A stretch of DNA of 64,000 bases from Azolla caroliniana (taxonomy: Eukaryota > Polypodiophyta), in NCBI GenBank assembly GCA_043228905.1, contig JBHGNT010000014.1, forward strand, positions 2,728,001 to 2,792,000. Direction: 5' to 3'. The number at the start of each line of letters is the position of its first letter. Position 1 is the stretch's first letter. Below, one piece after another: positions 34,501 through 47,296 of this stretch. The notes below the pieces were generated by a model. The model did no database searches. It was given only the letters and a program-made list of their open reading frames with translations, and had not been told where the DNA came from. The position numbers and the translations under genes were made by a program.

Positions 34501-35169
34501 ATGGAGCGGAACAGGGAAAGCCGGAGGATGACATCGTCATCGTCATCATCTGTAGCAGGGGTCGGGATGATGATGATCTCTTCTCCTTCTTCTTCATCTC
34601 GCAGGCAGAGGAACAACAACAGTAATAATAAGGACGCATCGGGTAGAATTTCTCTCTTCTTTCACAAGATCTGTGGAAATTCTGCGTCCAAGAATCTCTT
34701 CTTTCTTCTTCTGGTCCATTTGTGGATATGTCTTCCTCCTCCTCCTCCTCCTCCTCCTCCTCCTCACCTATCTCTATCTCTCTCTCTCTCTCTTACTACT
34801 TCTTTAGCATGTAGATCAGAAGGCTATGGAGTTCCAAGGTGAAGATGGTAATATGGATTCTATGGTGTCTGTTTCTGTGTCTTCATCTTATTTCAATGCA
34901 GAGTTGGGTTTGGTTAGCAGAACTTCACTTCTTTCCATGTGTGCATTTCGCCGAAGGTTGCTTCATCCTTCAAATGGCTTCTTGCTCTCTTTCTTGTCTC
35001 TCTGATAGAACCATTTTTACAATGGTGATAGTTTTGGTGATGGTGAAGGAGATGGATTCCTTCTCAAAATGTCGTCCTCTCTCTCTTTCGCTCTTCAAGA
35101 GCTGTTATTTCTATAACTAGTTCAATTCCTCCTCCTCTTGTGTCTTTCACTTTAGGCAAAGCCTCTCTC

Positions 35170-35205
<36 letters not shown>

Positions 35206-38200
35206 GGGATGGCTTTTTCTGTAGTAGTGCTAATGGTGGTTTACCTGGTTCTTCGTTTTTAATTTGCCATCTCATTTTGTATAGATGACGAAGAAAGGAT
35301 AGATGATTTAGCCGAACAGAGAGGCTGGGAAAGGTCGAGGAAAGAAAGGCTAACCACAATCCATGTTTCTGCGCCAAATTCTTCTTCTTCTTCTTCTCGG
35401 AACAAGAGGAGGCGGCAAGCTTTACCACAAGAATCACATTCTTCCTGCCGCCTCATGGCAGCAGAAGAAGAGGAGGAAGAGGAGGAGGAGGAGGAGGAAG
35501 AAGAAGAAGCAGAAGCTGAACCTGAAGAGGCAGAAGACATAGAAATGGTAGCTTCTGATGATGATGATGACGATGATGATGATGAACCTCCACCCCCACC
35601 CCCGCCGATACTCAGAAGGCCAGTTAGGCCTAGAACTCATCCAAAGGTATTTTACCGTATTCTAATAAGATTGATCTAATGGCTTAAGTATAAGGATTAT
35701 GTATGTATGGGTCTTTATTAAAGTAGTATATTGGGTCTTTTTATATGTATATATATTATACTTAACCCATCTGTACTTTTCCAATTAAGCAGGAAGATGA
35801 AATTGTGATGGATATTCCTGCTGTTCCTCGCAAAGCACGGTCCTCCATGTCATCAAGCTCAAGATTTTCATGTAAGGGGATGATGAAATCTGCTAGATTT
35901 TTTGATGAGGATGGCAAGCTATTAGTGAGGCTTTTGATGAAAAAAGCAAGATTTCTCCATGAGACTAGTAAATGACAAGGATTCCAAAACAATAAGGCAT
36001 TTTTGATAATCATGGAGATTGATAAACATGGACTTACTGACGTTTTCTGATTATTTATCTCTACAGCTGTATCAAGAAGGCAGCAGGAATCTGTTGTAAT
36101 CGAAGTCACGCGGAGTAAATCACCAGGGCCCACGCAGGCATTCTTAAACGGGAGCTCCTCCCCGTCTTTCCTTCATAAAGTTGGGAAAAGACTGGTAAAA
36201 AAACTCAGGAATTAAGTGCCACTTTTCGGCAATCATGTTTAAGTGGTTGCTTTTATATAATCTTCATATATGGTCATGGCACACTTTTTGTATCGCTGAA
36301 TTTATCCTGTGGTTTTTTGATCCTTGCAGAGGCCTGTGACGCCAAAGTTCCGTGCAGCGAAGCTTCCGAAGGTATAATAAAATGACACTTATTCCTACAA
36401 GTTGCTATTTGATTTCACCGAAAGAGAACACAAAAGTCCCAAAATATTTCATGATTTAATGATACATGGTTTTAAGAGTTGCTATTGGGCTCAAGTGTCC
36501 CAAAACAGTTCCATGCTTTTCTGGTCTATGGTCTTAAGAGTTGCTACCAGGTTCACTGAAAGAAAAACCAAGAATTTAATAAATTTCATGCATTTATGAT
36601 ACATTGTTTGACAGTATATATATGTATGTATGTATGTATGGGAAAATCATTAATATACCACTATCTATATGTTATTGTAGATATAATGGGAAAATTACCC
36701 ATATACCAATACCTATCTATTTGTACTTGATGAAATAAATATGAATACATGATGTATCTATAATCATCAAAATTACCAAAACCAACCCATCATCTTAAAG
36801 TTACCAACAAGAAGAACCAAGGATTTTCAAAACTTTCATTCTTTTCTTATACCTAGGTGTCTGAGTCATCGACCATATCCGACCAAGAGGCAGAGGTTGC
36901 CGAAGCACTTTTTGTGCTTGCTAGGAGCACACCTTCACACACAGGTATAATAGAGCCAAAGCTGGAGGCTAAACACGAGGAGGAAGAAAAATCAGTTTCT
37001 CCTGCTGAGGTTACTCCAACATCTACTGCCATAGCACACAATTCCTCCTCTGGATTAGGCAATGCCTCCAATGGCCATGCCAGAGATTCAGCTAAACCGA
37101 CTGCAGAAGGTATGGGTTCTTCCTAGTGTTATGAACTCTGAAATACCTGTGGTTAGCTTTATTTCCACAAATGCCCATTCCCTGTGCGCCCTCAGTTAAC
37201 TCCCACTTGACCAGTTTAGATGTGATCTTTTAGTATTTATATGGTCAATTCATCAAATTCGTCTCAATTTTATGTTCTATTTTTCAGGCTAGTATGTAGT
37301 TAATTTATCCCCCTTTTCTTTTTGGGGTTAATCAGGGGAATTTGGGGAGATAATGAAAACTTAGGGACATAAATATAGAAAACCATTGGTTTATTTTGTT
37401 TTTATTTCTATAGTTAAATGATCTATTCTATTATTAAGGGGTTCTATGCCATCTCTAAATGGTTGTTTAATATGGGTATAGCTCCAAGAAGAAAACGACC
37501 TCGGGTGGTGATGAAGCAAGAAGAAGGAAAGCTTTCAACTCCTGCACGATCATCTGTTCCAACCACTGTGAGCCCATCAATTGGCAAAACTAAGCAAGAA
37601 CCTTCGGTGGAGAGATCACAGATTGTTTCCACAGATGCTGCAAGCGTTTCATCTGACTTGCCAAAAGGCAAGGATAGCATGCATTCGATGCGATCTCATT
37701 TGCCCAATAATGAAGATATAAGATCAGAGCACGAAGGCATGGACCAAAATGAGCCTAAAGTAACTCCAAGAGAAGTTGCTGAAAGTAATGTAGAGACAGG
37801 TGATCAACAATCTGTTTGTTCTGACACAATCAAAATCTTATCAAATGTCAAGCAAACTGAGACTGCAGAGATTAACCCTCTTATTAAGCCAGATCTTTCC
37901 AATAGGTATGTGACCTCCACTTCTATCAGCCTGAAAAGAGGAGTTTGTTTTTCCTATAGCGGTTTTTTACATTGCTCTGGTCGTGTGTACAGGCCTGCTG
38001 ATACCATTCCTGATAACACTGTGGAAGTTTTGAAACCAAAGATTGATTTAATGGTGAGAATACATTGCACTATTTTTTACTGTAAGTCAATTTTGTTGCA
38101 TGTTCAGCTGTTTTACCTTTTCATGCTCTGAATCAAAACAGAAGATTTCAGTAGATGATGATGATACACGTGGTGCACCTATGGTAAAGCTATCATCCAA

Positions 38201-41200
38201 CAATGAAACTCGAGTAAGTTTAGATCATATTGTGTTTTAGATACTAATATTCTTTGGCATTTTTACACAGGAAATGAACTTTTTTGCTGTTTATGATAAT
38301 AATTGCAGATTCATTCGATGAATCAGAATATAGAGACAGCTATTCGTAGCAGGGAGGCGCCTCCCAAAGAAATTGTAAAAGATACAGATAACACTCTTGT
38401 ATCTCGTAAAGAACGGTGTGACGAAAGGAATCATTTGGAATCAACAGTTCAAACATGTGACCGTCAAGAAACTGACATACGAGCTACCCAAGTTATGAAA
38501 GGGATAAAAGAAGAGAACACATTGTCTTCTAGAGCAAATCTCAAGTATCCCAAAGATGATACAGGTAGATTATTGCATCTCCCAAGCCTTTTGAACCTTG
38601 TAAACATATGTTGTAAGGATATTGCAAGTCTTAGACCTTATGTTTATTATAGATGCTTTTGAGATCTAGCATATGGATGATGACACCCTTATATATTGAT
38701 GGAAGTTTTTGAGATCTAAACACATGGCATGACAATATTGTAGACTTTAGACGCGTCAATATGTATGCTTATTAGTGTTATGAGCTTTGTCACTAAGTAA
38801 AGATGTATTTGTCTGGTATAAGTTTGTGGATTCATAGGAAAATGTTTCAATTTCTAATTCAGATAATGCTGTATCCTCATCGTTTGCATCATCGGCTCCA
38901 TCAGCAGCTCCATCAGCTACCATCAGCAGCAATGCTGCAACACTCGGCTGGATAGGTGGCATGCCTCAAATGGGGTATGCTTTCATTCTTTGATCGTCAA
39001 AGTTTAGTTTACGCATGGTGATATATAGAGTACATGTAATCCATACCTCTATCTATATTGACTTCATTATATTGTAGATATTATGGGCCAGGAGCTACCG
39101 CTTGGGCTGCAGGCTCTCCTATACCAATTCCAAATGAAGCTGTGAAGACATCACATCCGACACATCCAAATCATCCTACAATGCAGGTAGACAAAGTCAT
39201 TACATGTTTCAAATTTCATGTCGTGTTAATTCTGTTAGATATATTGCAGTATCTCCTGATTTTCATGTGTTTGGGGAGTAGAAATGCTGTCTTTATGTGT
39301 GTGTTTTCAATTTGATATCTGATATGCCTGAAAAATTGAGGGGATATTCAAACCTTTTCTTCCTTTTTGGGTGTATTGTAGCTACCCCATACTGGAATCC
39401 TTCCGCCAATTCCAAGGATGAAGCGATGTGCTACTCATGTTTATGTTGCACGTTTCATCTACCATGCACAACAAGTCTCTCGACATTCTATGTGGTCAGC
39501 AGCTCTCTGCAGAGCCCCATACAATCTCAACATTCCACCTGTAAATGCCCATGATAATGAAAAACTAGGACCATATGTCGATGTTGGCCGATCAACTCAA
39601 CAGGTGCATTTTCTTCTACTCTCTAACTTCATTATTGTTTTTCATCAAGAAGTTGTTTTAATTGAAAAAAGAAATATAGAGTTACATAAATTGCATTTCA
39701 CAGTTTATAGACAATGCTGTGCTGCAGACATAGAACTAATGTCTGGTAGAAAACGCATTTTTCATAAAGATACTACATTGAACATACTGGTGTTGGATCA
39801 TGGATGGGTCTAATTGTGTCACATGCGATGTAGATTCCTAACTTCATACTTTTTGCAGTCTGCACCTACATATGGATATGCAATTTCACAATCTAGTACA
39901 ACCCCAGGAATGTCAGGAAGCAATGGCACAGGTGCAACATCAGCTGTTTCTGCATCTGTTCATTCCACTGGGAACATTGATAATGGGAATAGCTCAAGTG
40001 CTGGCAACGTGATGGCTGCACATGCTCACCAGTATCTTCAGGCTATGATGCATCAAAATGGCTTTGCATCTTTTCCTTTCCCTTTCACTGGGCCACCTGG
40101 TCAGGTAAAAGATTTGTTACTGATGACCTCGGTCACATTTTCTCGCATCTCGATGGTTGGATAATAAATCTTAACAGATTTGTAATATATACTTACATGC
40201 ATACTAAATATCACATTTTAAGCATTGTTTGCATATATGTATGATATATATAACTTTGCACGATTTTGTAGGCCGCCCAGTTCTTCAATGGTCCTTTTTT
40301 TCCTCCACATATGATGCCATCTCTTCCGCAAATCCAAGCGGCAAGTGGGCTTAAGCAACAGCAGGGGATGGGCACATTACAACCACAATCTACATCGACG
40401 CAACAGCAACAACAACAACTGCAGCTTCAACTTGCTCCTCAGTCACCTTCACAATTTCCACAGCAACATGGCCATGTGGGCACTCCTCCACATTTGGGAG
40501 AGAGAGAGAGCACTATGAGTGTTGAAGCTCACTCAACTGCAGACAGCAGGTTATCTGCGATGCAAAGGGGCATATCTGATCCAGGCCCTAATAACCTACC
40601 TAATCTTAATATGAGTCCTGCGACTGCATCAAATATGCCTACCATGCATTCTCATGAACAGGATGTATCGTTGATGGCAAGTTCAGGTGTTATAAAGCAG
40701 AATAGCAAGCCTCAGCAGCAGGTTCAATTTCATAGCCAAGGTCAGGGATTGTCTATGCAGCAGCAACACTATATGCAGACAAATGCTGGATCAGGATCTG
40801 GGCTTCAGATTAATCAACCTTCTCAAGGTTATCCTGCCATTACCATCTCTGGTGCAAGTAGAGGAACAAATGGAACGTTAGGACATGTGCCTGTAGCTCC
40901 TATGACGACTTCACATGGATTAATGCCAGGAACTGTGGAAACCCCGAGGATTCATGCCCAGCAACAACAAAGTTATGGAAATCACAACACCCAATACCAA
41001 AGGACCAACTTGAAAGGCCCCACTACCAATGAGGATGCTTACATGGTGAAAGGAAGAGAACAGAATGATGATAAAAAAGTATCTGGGAAACAACATGGAA
41101 GTCTTTCACATATTTCAAGAGTAGAAATGGAGGTTTCTTCTCCTGCTATGCAAGGGTCGCCAACTGGCTCAACAAGTCGAATGAATAGCAGTAACGTAGG

Positions 41201-43151
41201 GCGACCTCCAACCTCAGCAATGCTTCAAGATACTCGGAATGCGAAGTCAACATCCTCTGTTGGGATGGGTGGACAACAAGCACCTCTCTTGCAGAGTCAG
41301 CAATCAAAGCAACCTACACCTCGAACAAAGGCTTCTTCACCAACCAACTTGGGTCCACCAACAATGCCTTCTACTCAGAATCTAACTACTGGATATATGG
41401 ATAAGGCTGTACATGGAAACCTTGGGAAGTTTGCGGGTGGTACAGTACTCCCATTTTCTTCTCCACAAATAGTACCGTCATCGAGCCAACAAGCTTCAAA
41501 GCAGAGCCATGGGGGTACGATGAAAAATGGCCAAAGGCTAGCTCCAACCCAACAGGCATCTCCAGCTTCCTCCACAGTTAAAAGCCAAGGGGGGCAGCAG
41601 CAGGTTCGTGCTAATCAGCCTCAAGGCCTGCTTTCCACGCCACTGAAAATGATGCCTTCAGCAGTTTCAGGACCTGCAATGCCATCTGGAACTCTACCCA
41701 TGGGCACTCCGCATTTAGTGTCTATTTCTAAATCTAATGTAGTGTCAGCGTCGAAAAGCCCATCAAATGGGAAAGGGATGAGTTCTGTGGCTAAATCAGC
41801 AGCCAATGCAAAGAAATTATCTGCAAGTGGAGCTTCCGCAGCTTCTGTAGTTGGTTCTTCTGGGCAAAGTATACCTTCGAAAGCCATGCCTACAACCTCA
41901 ACACCCCAGCAGAAGAATCAAGCTGGTCTGAATATGCCTCAGTTTTCACAACAGCAGAATCTTAGTCCATCTCAGCAGCCAAGAATGGCAAGCAAAAGTC
42001 AAGTGTATGTTCAACCACAGTCACAAGAAGGTCAGCAGTACAAACAAACATTACAGCAGCAATCGGCATATAGGCCACCACATTTTGTCCAGCAGCAGCA
42101 TCAACAACAGTATATGCAATCATCGGTATCATCATCACAGCAACAGTCCCAACAGCACCGACAACAGTATATGCAACCATCACCATCACAGCAACAGTCT
42201 CAACAGCATCAACAGTATATGCAATCATCAGCTAATTCACCGTCACAGATACAGTCTCAACAGTATGTGCAATCAGCAGCTAATTCACCTTCACAGCAAC
42301 AATCTCAACAGCAGCATCAACAGTATATGCAATCATCTGCTAATTCACCATCACAGCAACCACCTCAGCAGCTTCAACATCAATATCATTATCAGCCACA
42401 TTCATCAGCAAATTTATCTAATCAACATGGCCAATCACCACAGTTACGGCAGGATTCTCATATTTTACATCTTCAGCACCAAAGTCAACCTTCGTCATCA
42501 TCACAACCTAGGGGAGGGAATAGTGGGTTGTCTCTTAATACCTCAAATTCAACAATAGGATCAACGAGTACGGCAAATGTGAACAATGACATGACCTTGG
42601 ATGGCGGTGATCAATTCAAAGGGTCTAATTTGAGAGCAAATCCATCAAAAGCTGTATATGGTTCTGTAGGTCAAATTCCTATTACGACTAGTTTGCCTGA
42701 AATAATGACAACAGCACATTCTGCAGTTTCAGGACAAGTTAGCCCACATACTAGCTCCTCACAGTATTTACAACCAGCTACTATAAAGTCGGTGGAGCAG
42801 CAGCAACTTTCTGGTAAGTGATGTTTATCTCCCTTTTTGATTGATCTTGTGGATTTATTGGGGGTGTTAACATTAAAATTGAAGATCCAAGCATAAAGCT
42901 CATATATATCAGGAGTTTGTTTGCTGAAGCTTTTTGTTATTATTATCAATATTTAAAATCCAAGCTTAATGCTGAACTGTGGTATGAAGCCCATATGTTA
43001 GAAGCTTTTCAGTCAATGTTGTGCTTAATACTTGTGACATTTTTTTGGTACAAATCTTGACATCCTATTCGTTACATTTTTCCCAGATGCTAACAGAGAG
43101 GAAATAAGCTGCACTCCCCAAGTGGCTGTTGCATCAAACCCTTTATCTTGA
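34501..43151 (+). CDS. TIC: TIME FOR COFFEE (TIC)-like nuclear clock regulator, 17 coding exons
   Basis: The exons (34501-34642, 34815-34838, 35285-35646, 35793-35871, 36067-36194, 36330-36371, 36857-37109, 37482-37905, 37993-38053, 38142-38213, 38309-38564, 38863-38974, 39078-39186, 39382-39603, 39859-40104, 40272-42813, 43087-43151) all use GT-AG junctions and keep phase. They give 5,139 bases, about 1,712 residues; Arabidopsis TIC is somewhat shorter. TIC marks: N-terminal MERNRESRR; IPAVPRKARS (exon 4); RPVTPKFRAAKLPK (exon 6); an EAEVAEALFVLAR helix (exon 7); GWIGGMP; MKRCATHVYVARFIYH (exon 14, about residue 701); FPFPFTGPPGQ and AAQFFNGPFFPPHMMPS (exons 15-16). Low-complexity parts: Glu, Asp and Pro runs at about residues 115-163 and a Gln-rich C-terminal half. 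Known of the family: a nuclear protein supporting clock amplitude at night and acting in jasmonate and metabolic signalling. Small exons and the N-terminus are inferred and could be slightly off. Confidence 0.88.
36401..36610 (+). repeat. Tandem triplication inside a TIC intron
   Basis: Three imperfect copies of a 62-77 base unit begin GTTGCTA at 36401, 36478 and 36540. They share GGTTCACYGAAAG, TCCCAAAA and the ending TGGTYTTAAGA. All lie in the intron between exons 6 and 7, so the protein is not affected. Confidence 0.7.
42070..42400 (+). repeat. In-frame Gln-rich tandem repeat in TIC exon 16
   Basis: A unit coding for QQ-QQYMQSSANSPSQQQSQ recurs five times with changes in length and wording (about residues 1444-1554). 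The copies differ by whole codons, so the frame is kept. Gln-rich tracts are usual in TIC C-termini, but this period of about 18-24 codons seems to have grown by tandem duplication. Confidence 0.8.
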
Positions 43152-44698
43152 TTCAAACTGGGGTTATATATGGAGATAACTCATTGACTTAACATGAGAA
43201 GTGTTGCGAGAACTGTTGTCTGCAGTGCGGTTCATCTTGGATCTGTGCAATACAGGGGAGAGGTTGAGAATTGTGGAGGATGGAATTTGGACCTCAACTA
43301 TTAACGAGGAATGATTTCTATTTCTTCCATTTCCATCCACAAAAAAGAAACAGAAAGGGGCAGATCTAAAGCCCTCCTTTGTATAAGACCTTACCTAGCG
43401 AGGAGGAATAGTTGCCCTCGCCACCTCGCGAAATCGTTCTCTATGGAACCTTGCATGCAACATGGAGTATTATTATTAATAATAATAATATCTTGTGGCA
43501 CTTAAATGTACTCAAAGAATTCTCTTACCAATGGCTTCGGTTGATACACTCAATAGTGTAATTATGTCAGTGTGTAGAATTTAGAATTTTCAGAGTACAT
43601 TACTCATGTAGATTCCCCTCGATTCCTTTGTATAGGTTTTTACTCTCCACTAGTTTATGGTATTAACCTAAGAAATACCATAACAGTGAAGGCACATAGT
43701 CCTCATGAGGATTTAAGGGACTTTGATTGTCTTGGAGTTTATTGTAAATCTGACTGATCAATGGGTTTTGCGCATACAGATGTGTCGAGATTAAGGTTGC
43801 CAAAGCATTTCCTTCACCTATCTTTGTTTATGGAGCAGCCAAATGTTACATTATTTCCTGTGAGTACATCTGAAATTTAGGTCAGTATAGTGCTACCTGC
43901 CATTTATGTTAGATTTATTGATTGGATCACCGAAATTTCACGATTTGTGTTTAGTATCACGTGCTTTTGTGCACCTCGACCCAACTCACTTTTGTCTTGG
44001 AAAATCTCACATAATTTGTATGTGGGGTCCCCAAAAATCTTATATAATTTGTATGCTTCTTTCTCTGAACATGCTGTTCCTCATCTTACAGTAAAAGGAT
44101 GGTGTCTTTTGTGTAGAATAAAAACATGAACTTGGGGCACTACAATTTGGTGGTATTGTAATTGTACATTTAAAATTTAATGCTGGCCTTTATAGTAATT
44201 AAAATATGGAAAATCGTTATTTTTCAACAATCCTCTAGAGCTTGGTATAAATTTTAAGTAATAATATGCGTCTTTAAAATAATGTAATCAATATATTTTG
44301 AGACATGTTTGATCCTATCCTGAGATAGAACTGATTATATTTTTAACTATCCTTGATTCTATTTCGTCTTTCAAGGAGTTGGATCCATATTCATTGTGCT
44401 TAAAAGAACTTGAATTTAATTTGGGGACTAATTCTTGTGAGTTGAAAGGAGAGGAAGATGCAATTGTTATAGACCTAAGTTTATGATCGCTTGAATTTTG
44501 AAAGAGAATCACCAAGCTGAGAGAAAGCAAGTGTGTTGGCTTTAATTTCCTATGAGGTTGTACCTCAGTTGGTAAAGTTATCTGGTTGAAAGGTTATCCA
44601 ATTGAAAGCTTCATGTTAACCTTATCTTTCCAACCATATCATGTTCTAGATATGGTTGGAAATAGCAAAGCTTGGATATGTCACTTCTGAGCTTTAGA
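43152..44698. other. TIC 3' untranslated region and flank, no further gene
   Basis: The first several hundred bases after the stop codon should contain the TIC 3' UTR; an (ATT/AAT)n stretch is at 43470-43489. No clear single polyadenylation site could be fixed. Frames near 43890-44129 and 44315-44530 show no motif. Confidence 0.5.
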
Positions 44699-44699
44699 A

Positions 44700-45440
44700 T
44701 ATGATGTGTAGGTGAGTGTCATACTCGTGTGTATTTGAGATACTTTAAGACTCTTTTTAATTGCTTCATTGTGGTTAACTCTTGGATTCTCCCTGAACCT
44801 TGATAGAAATATAGTTGCAAGCATAAATCACGCCGATGCAACAGACAAGGTACGATGGTCACCCCAACACTGGTTGATATGAGATATTCTTCATAAAGCA
44901 AGTTTCTTCATTTGTATGTAGTGAATCATGGGATGATAATATGCATAGTACTATAAAGGGAGTGGAGATTTGAGAATACTCAATCATATCAAACTTGGCC
45001 AGTACATTGTCAACAAAAACATTGTGTGAAAGAGAGTGTTCTTAAAGTTTGATTGCTTTTCACATGAATCCCAAGAAAATGTTCTAGTGGCCTGAGATGC
45101 TTAGTTGGAAATTGTTGTAATTATACAATATTTGTTGACTTCCTCTTCAGATGTCCCAACATAGGGAGACCATCCATATAGACTTATAAGAGTAGGAACC
45201 GTGTCTTTATTTTTGTCATATATAGATTAGGTTCCAATTTAAGTTGCTGAAAGTTGGCTTATTGGAGGAAGTTGTGAAGCTTAGCATAGTATTGTCTATG
45301 GGATTGTTTTAGGCTATATAGGGTTTATTGAGTTTGCACACATAATTACGGTGTGTATTGTTTTCCAACATTTTGGCTTGCTCAATATAGATCACTTCTT
45401 CTGAATCACCATGTATGGCATGAAGTTCAAGATATTAATA
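44700..45440 (-). pseudogene. Decayed Ty1/copia reverse transcriptase and RNase H
   Basis: On the minus strand 45415-45290 reads EEVIYIEQAKMLENNTHRNYV then CKLNKPYIA, matching the copia RT block EEVYMxQPxGF..xxHPNYVCKLxKALYGLKQ. Near 44800-44720 it reads a worn KRVLKYLKYT, matching the KRILRYLKGT block before RNase H. Frames are broken throughout. It is a third, older copia lineage in the window. Confidence 0.7.
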
Positions 45441-46525
45441 TGATGTAACTACAAGGAGCAATTGAATTGCTGTAATTTTTTAAGTGGGTGAAAATGTTGT
45501 GTGTTGGGGATAAAGGCCTAAGGACCTCTTTTTTTAGTATATTTTTGACCCTTCCATGTAAAAGCTTTCCTAGAGAGCTTTGTAGACATACTGGCCCCAA
45601 TGTGAGGGGTTATAGGCATTTACATTATTTTTATAACCTTTGGTCATTGGCCATGTGTGAACATGCCAAAATGACCACACTTATCAATAAGAATTGGTCC
45701 CAAACCTTCATAATGAGATATTGACTTTTGGAGGCTAAGGTTTCCTCTTCATTTTTCTACACAGTTTTTCTACTTTCTCTCTCCTCGCACAACAACCCAA
45801 TCCCTTGGTGTTTTGGATCTAACCATGCCATCACATAATTTCTCTTTCAAATGTATTAGAGCTAGAGTGTTTCATTGCGAAGAATTTCTATCTTGTTAAG
45901 TGTTTGTGCATAGGGCAACAAGTGATTTTGCCTATTTTTGGTGAATTTGTTTTTGACTGTTGAGTGAAAACATGACACTACCTCCTTTGATCTCAAAAGC
46001 TTGTTTGAGATCAAGAGATTTGAAGGCAGTGGTTTTGATTTATCTACCTTTATAGGTACTCTCTCACAATTGCAAGACTCTAGACTACCTCCCTTTGATA
46101 ACAAGCTTAATGCCATCTTCTTTTTTTATTTTCTTCGAAGATTTTCCTCATTAGTATTAAGAAAAAACATGTGAATGCTACAACTTAAGCTTATGTGTGC
46201 TAAGCTTACAAATTTCATGTACAATGATATACGATAATCCTAAGACCAAAGATAGAACTTTGTAAAAGGTAAAAAATTAAAAATATTGTTGCATTATGTC
46301 ATACTTCACTGTTAATCAAGAAAGGGTCCAAGGAAGTTGATAGTTCCATTGAGGCCTTTGAGTTGACTCAGAGAATAGGGGTAACTTTTTCCATAATAAG
46401 TGAAGGAGCTTTTTTTTTTTCTTGTTCATAGTCTCCGGTGAACCCTGCATGTTGTCATACTAGTCGCGAACTATTGCCACCAAGTTCTCCCATATCTCAC
46501 GCAAGTTTAGGTTTCAAAAAATGTT
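45441..46525. other. AT-rich region, no gene recognised
   Basis: Possibly more of the decayed copia element on the right, but no motif could be named. Frames at 45488-45724 and 45862-46116 look like chance. Confidence 0.45.
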
Positions 46526-46588
46526 AACGGTTCGGTTCCAAACCGGTTCGGTTTTGACCCTCTCAAACCGAACCGAACCGAACGGAAC
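46526..46588. repeat. CCGAA/TTCGG-rich inverted repeat
   Basis: GGTTCGGTTCCAAACCGGTTCGG is followed after a short loop by (AACCG)n words on the same strand, so the two halves can pair. Similar CCGAA-rich stretches occur near 30030-30100 and 30715-30835. Confidence 0.6.
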
Positions 46589-47030
46589 TGTTGCCAATTG
46601 TTATAGGAAAGGTCATAAGAAGCATGATTGCAAGTACTACAAGCTGAATTAGAACTAAAAAAGAACATAGGTGACAAGAAGAAAATGGACAACAAGAATG
46701 AAACACATAACAACGTGGCTTCTAATGTCATCATTGAGGAGCCATCAGATGTAGAAGATATTCTTTGTGCAAGATATCATGTTGAAGTTAATGATATTTC
46801 TGTTTTTATTCATGCGTAGGATATGTAGATTACAAATAACGATCTAATTGATGTCTTGCTTACTCTAAATGATGTTTTGTCATAAACATGGATTGTGGAT
46901 TCAGTTGCATCATTCAATGTTACTCCTATTAAGGAGTGTTTTACTAACTTTAATGCAGGAAACCATGTAAATGTATATCTTGGAAATAACTATGCTTGTT
47001 CTATTGAATGTATTGGCACAATGCATCTCA

Positions 47031-47296
47031 TAGTATGAACCATACGTACCATAAGTGCATTCGCATTCGTGAATGTTTCAATCATTCGTGTAAGAAAAAC
47101 ACCCTCAAAGAATGATAAACACCATACTTTTGGATTAACTATTTATTATGAGGTAAATAAGCCTAAAAAATGGAGAAAAACAAAAAAAAGGGGAAAAAAC
47201 AAAAAGAAAACACAAGAATGTTTGAATAACATTCGCATTCGTTTTCCAATGTAGAAAAACAAATGTTATGCTAGACGAACATGAATTTTACGTACT
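47031..47296. mobile_element. 266-bp MITE, probably Mutator-like, with 10-bp target duplication
   Basis: It is flanked by ATGCATCTCA (47021-47030) and ATGCATCTTA (47297-47306), a 10-base duplication with one change. Removing the block and one duplicate rejoins the copia frame as GTMHLTMDAANALVLH, which fits the family, so the insertion is clear. The ends share only a weak inverted match (TAGTATG-AA against AGTACGTAA). Duplications of 9-11 bases are characteristic of the Mutator superfamily. It has no gene. Confidence 0.7.

Noticed and set aside
34379-34501. Upstream ATG as the TIC start
   Set aside because: Joining it across the likely leader intron would shift the frame away from the conserved MERNRE start; it is better read as leader sequence.
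36657-36720. Repeated GGGAAAATYA..ATACCA words in a TIC intron
   Set aside because: Only two short diverged copies; too little to call a repeat element.
42007-42558. A 183-codon plus-strand frame rich in Asn, His and Ser
   Set aside because: Frame-shifted shadow of the Gln-rich repeat in TIC exon 16.
44551-44622. tRNA-like sequence downstream of TIC
   Set aside because: It has an A-box-like TACCTCAGTTGGTAAAG but no acceptable B box at the right distance, so it was not listed.
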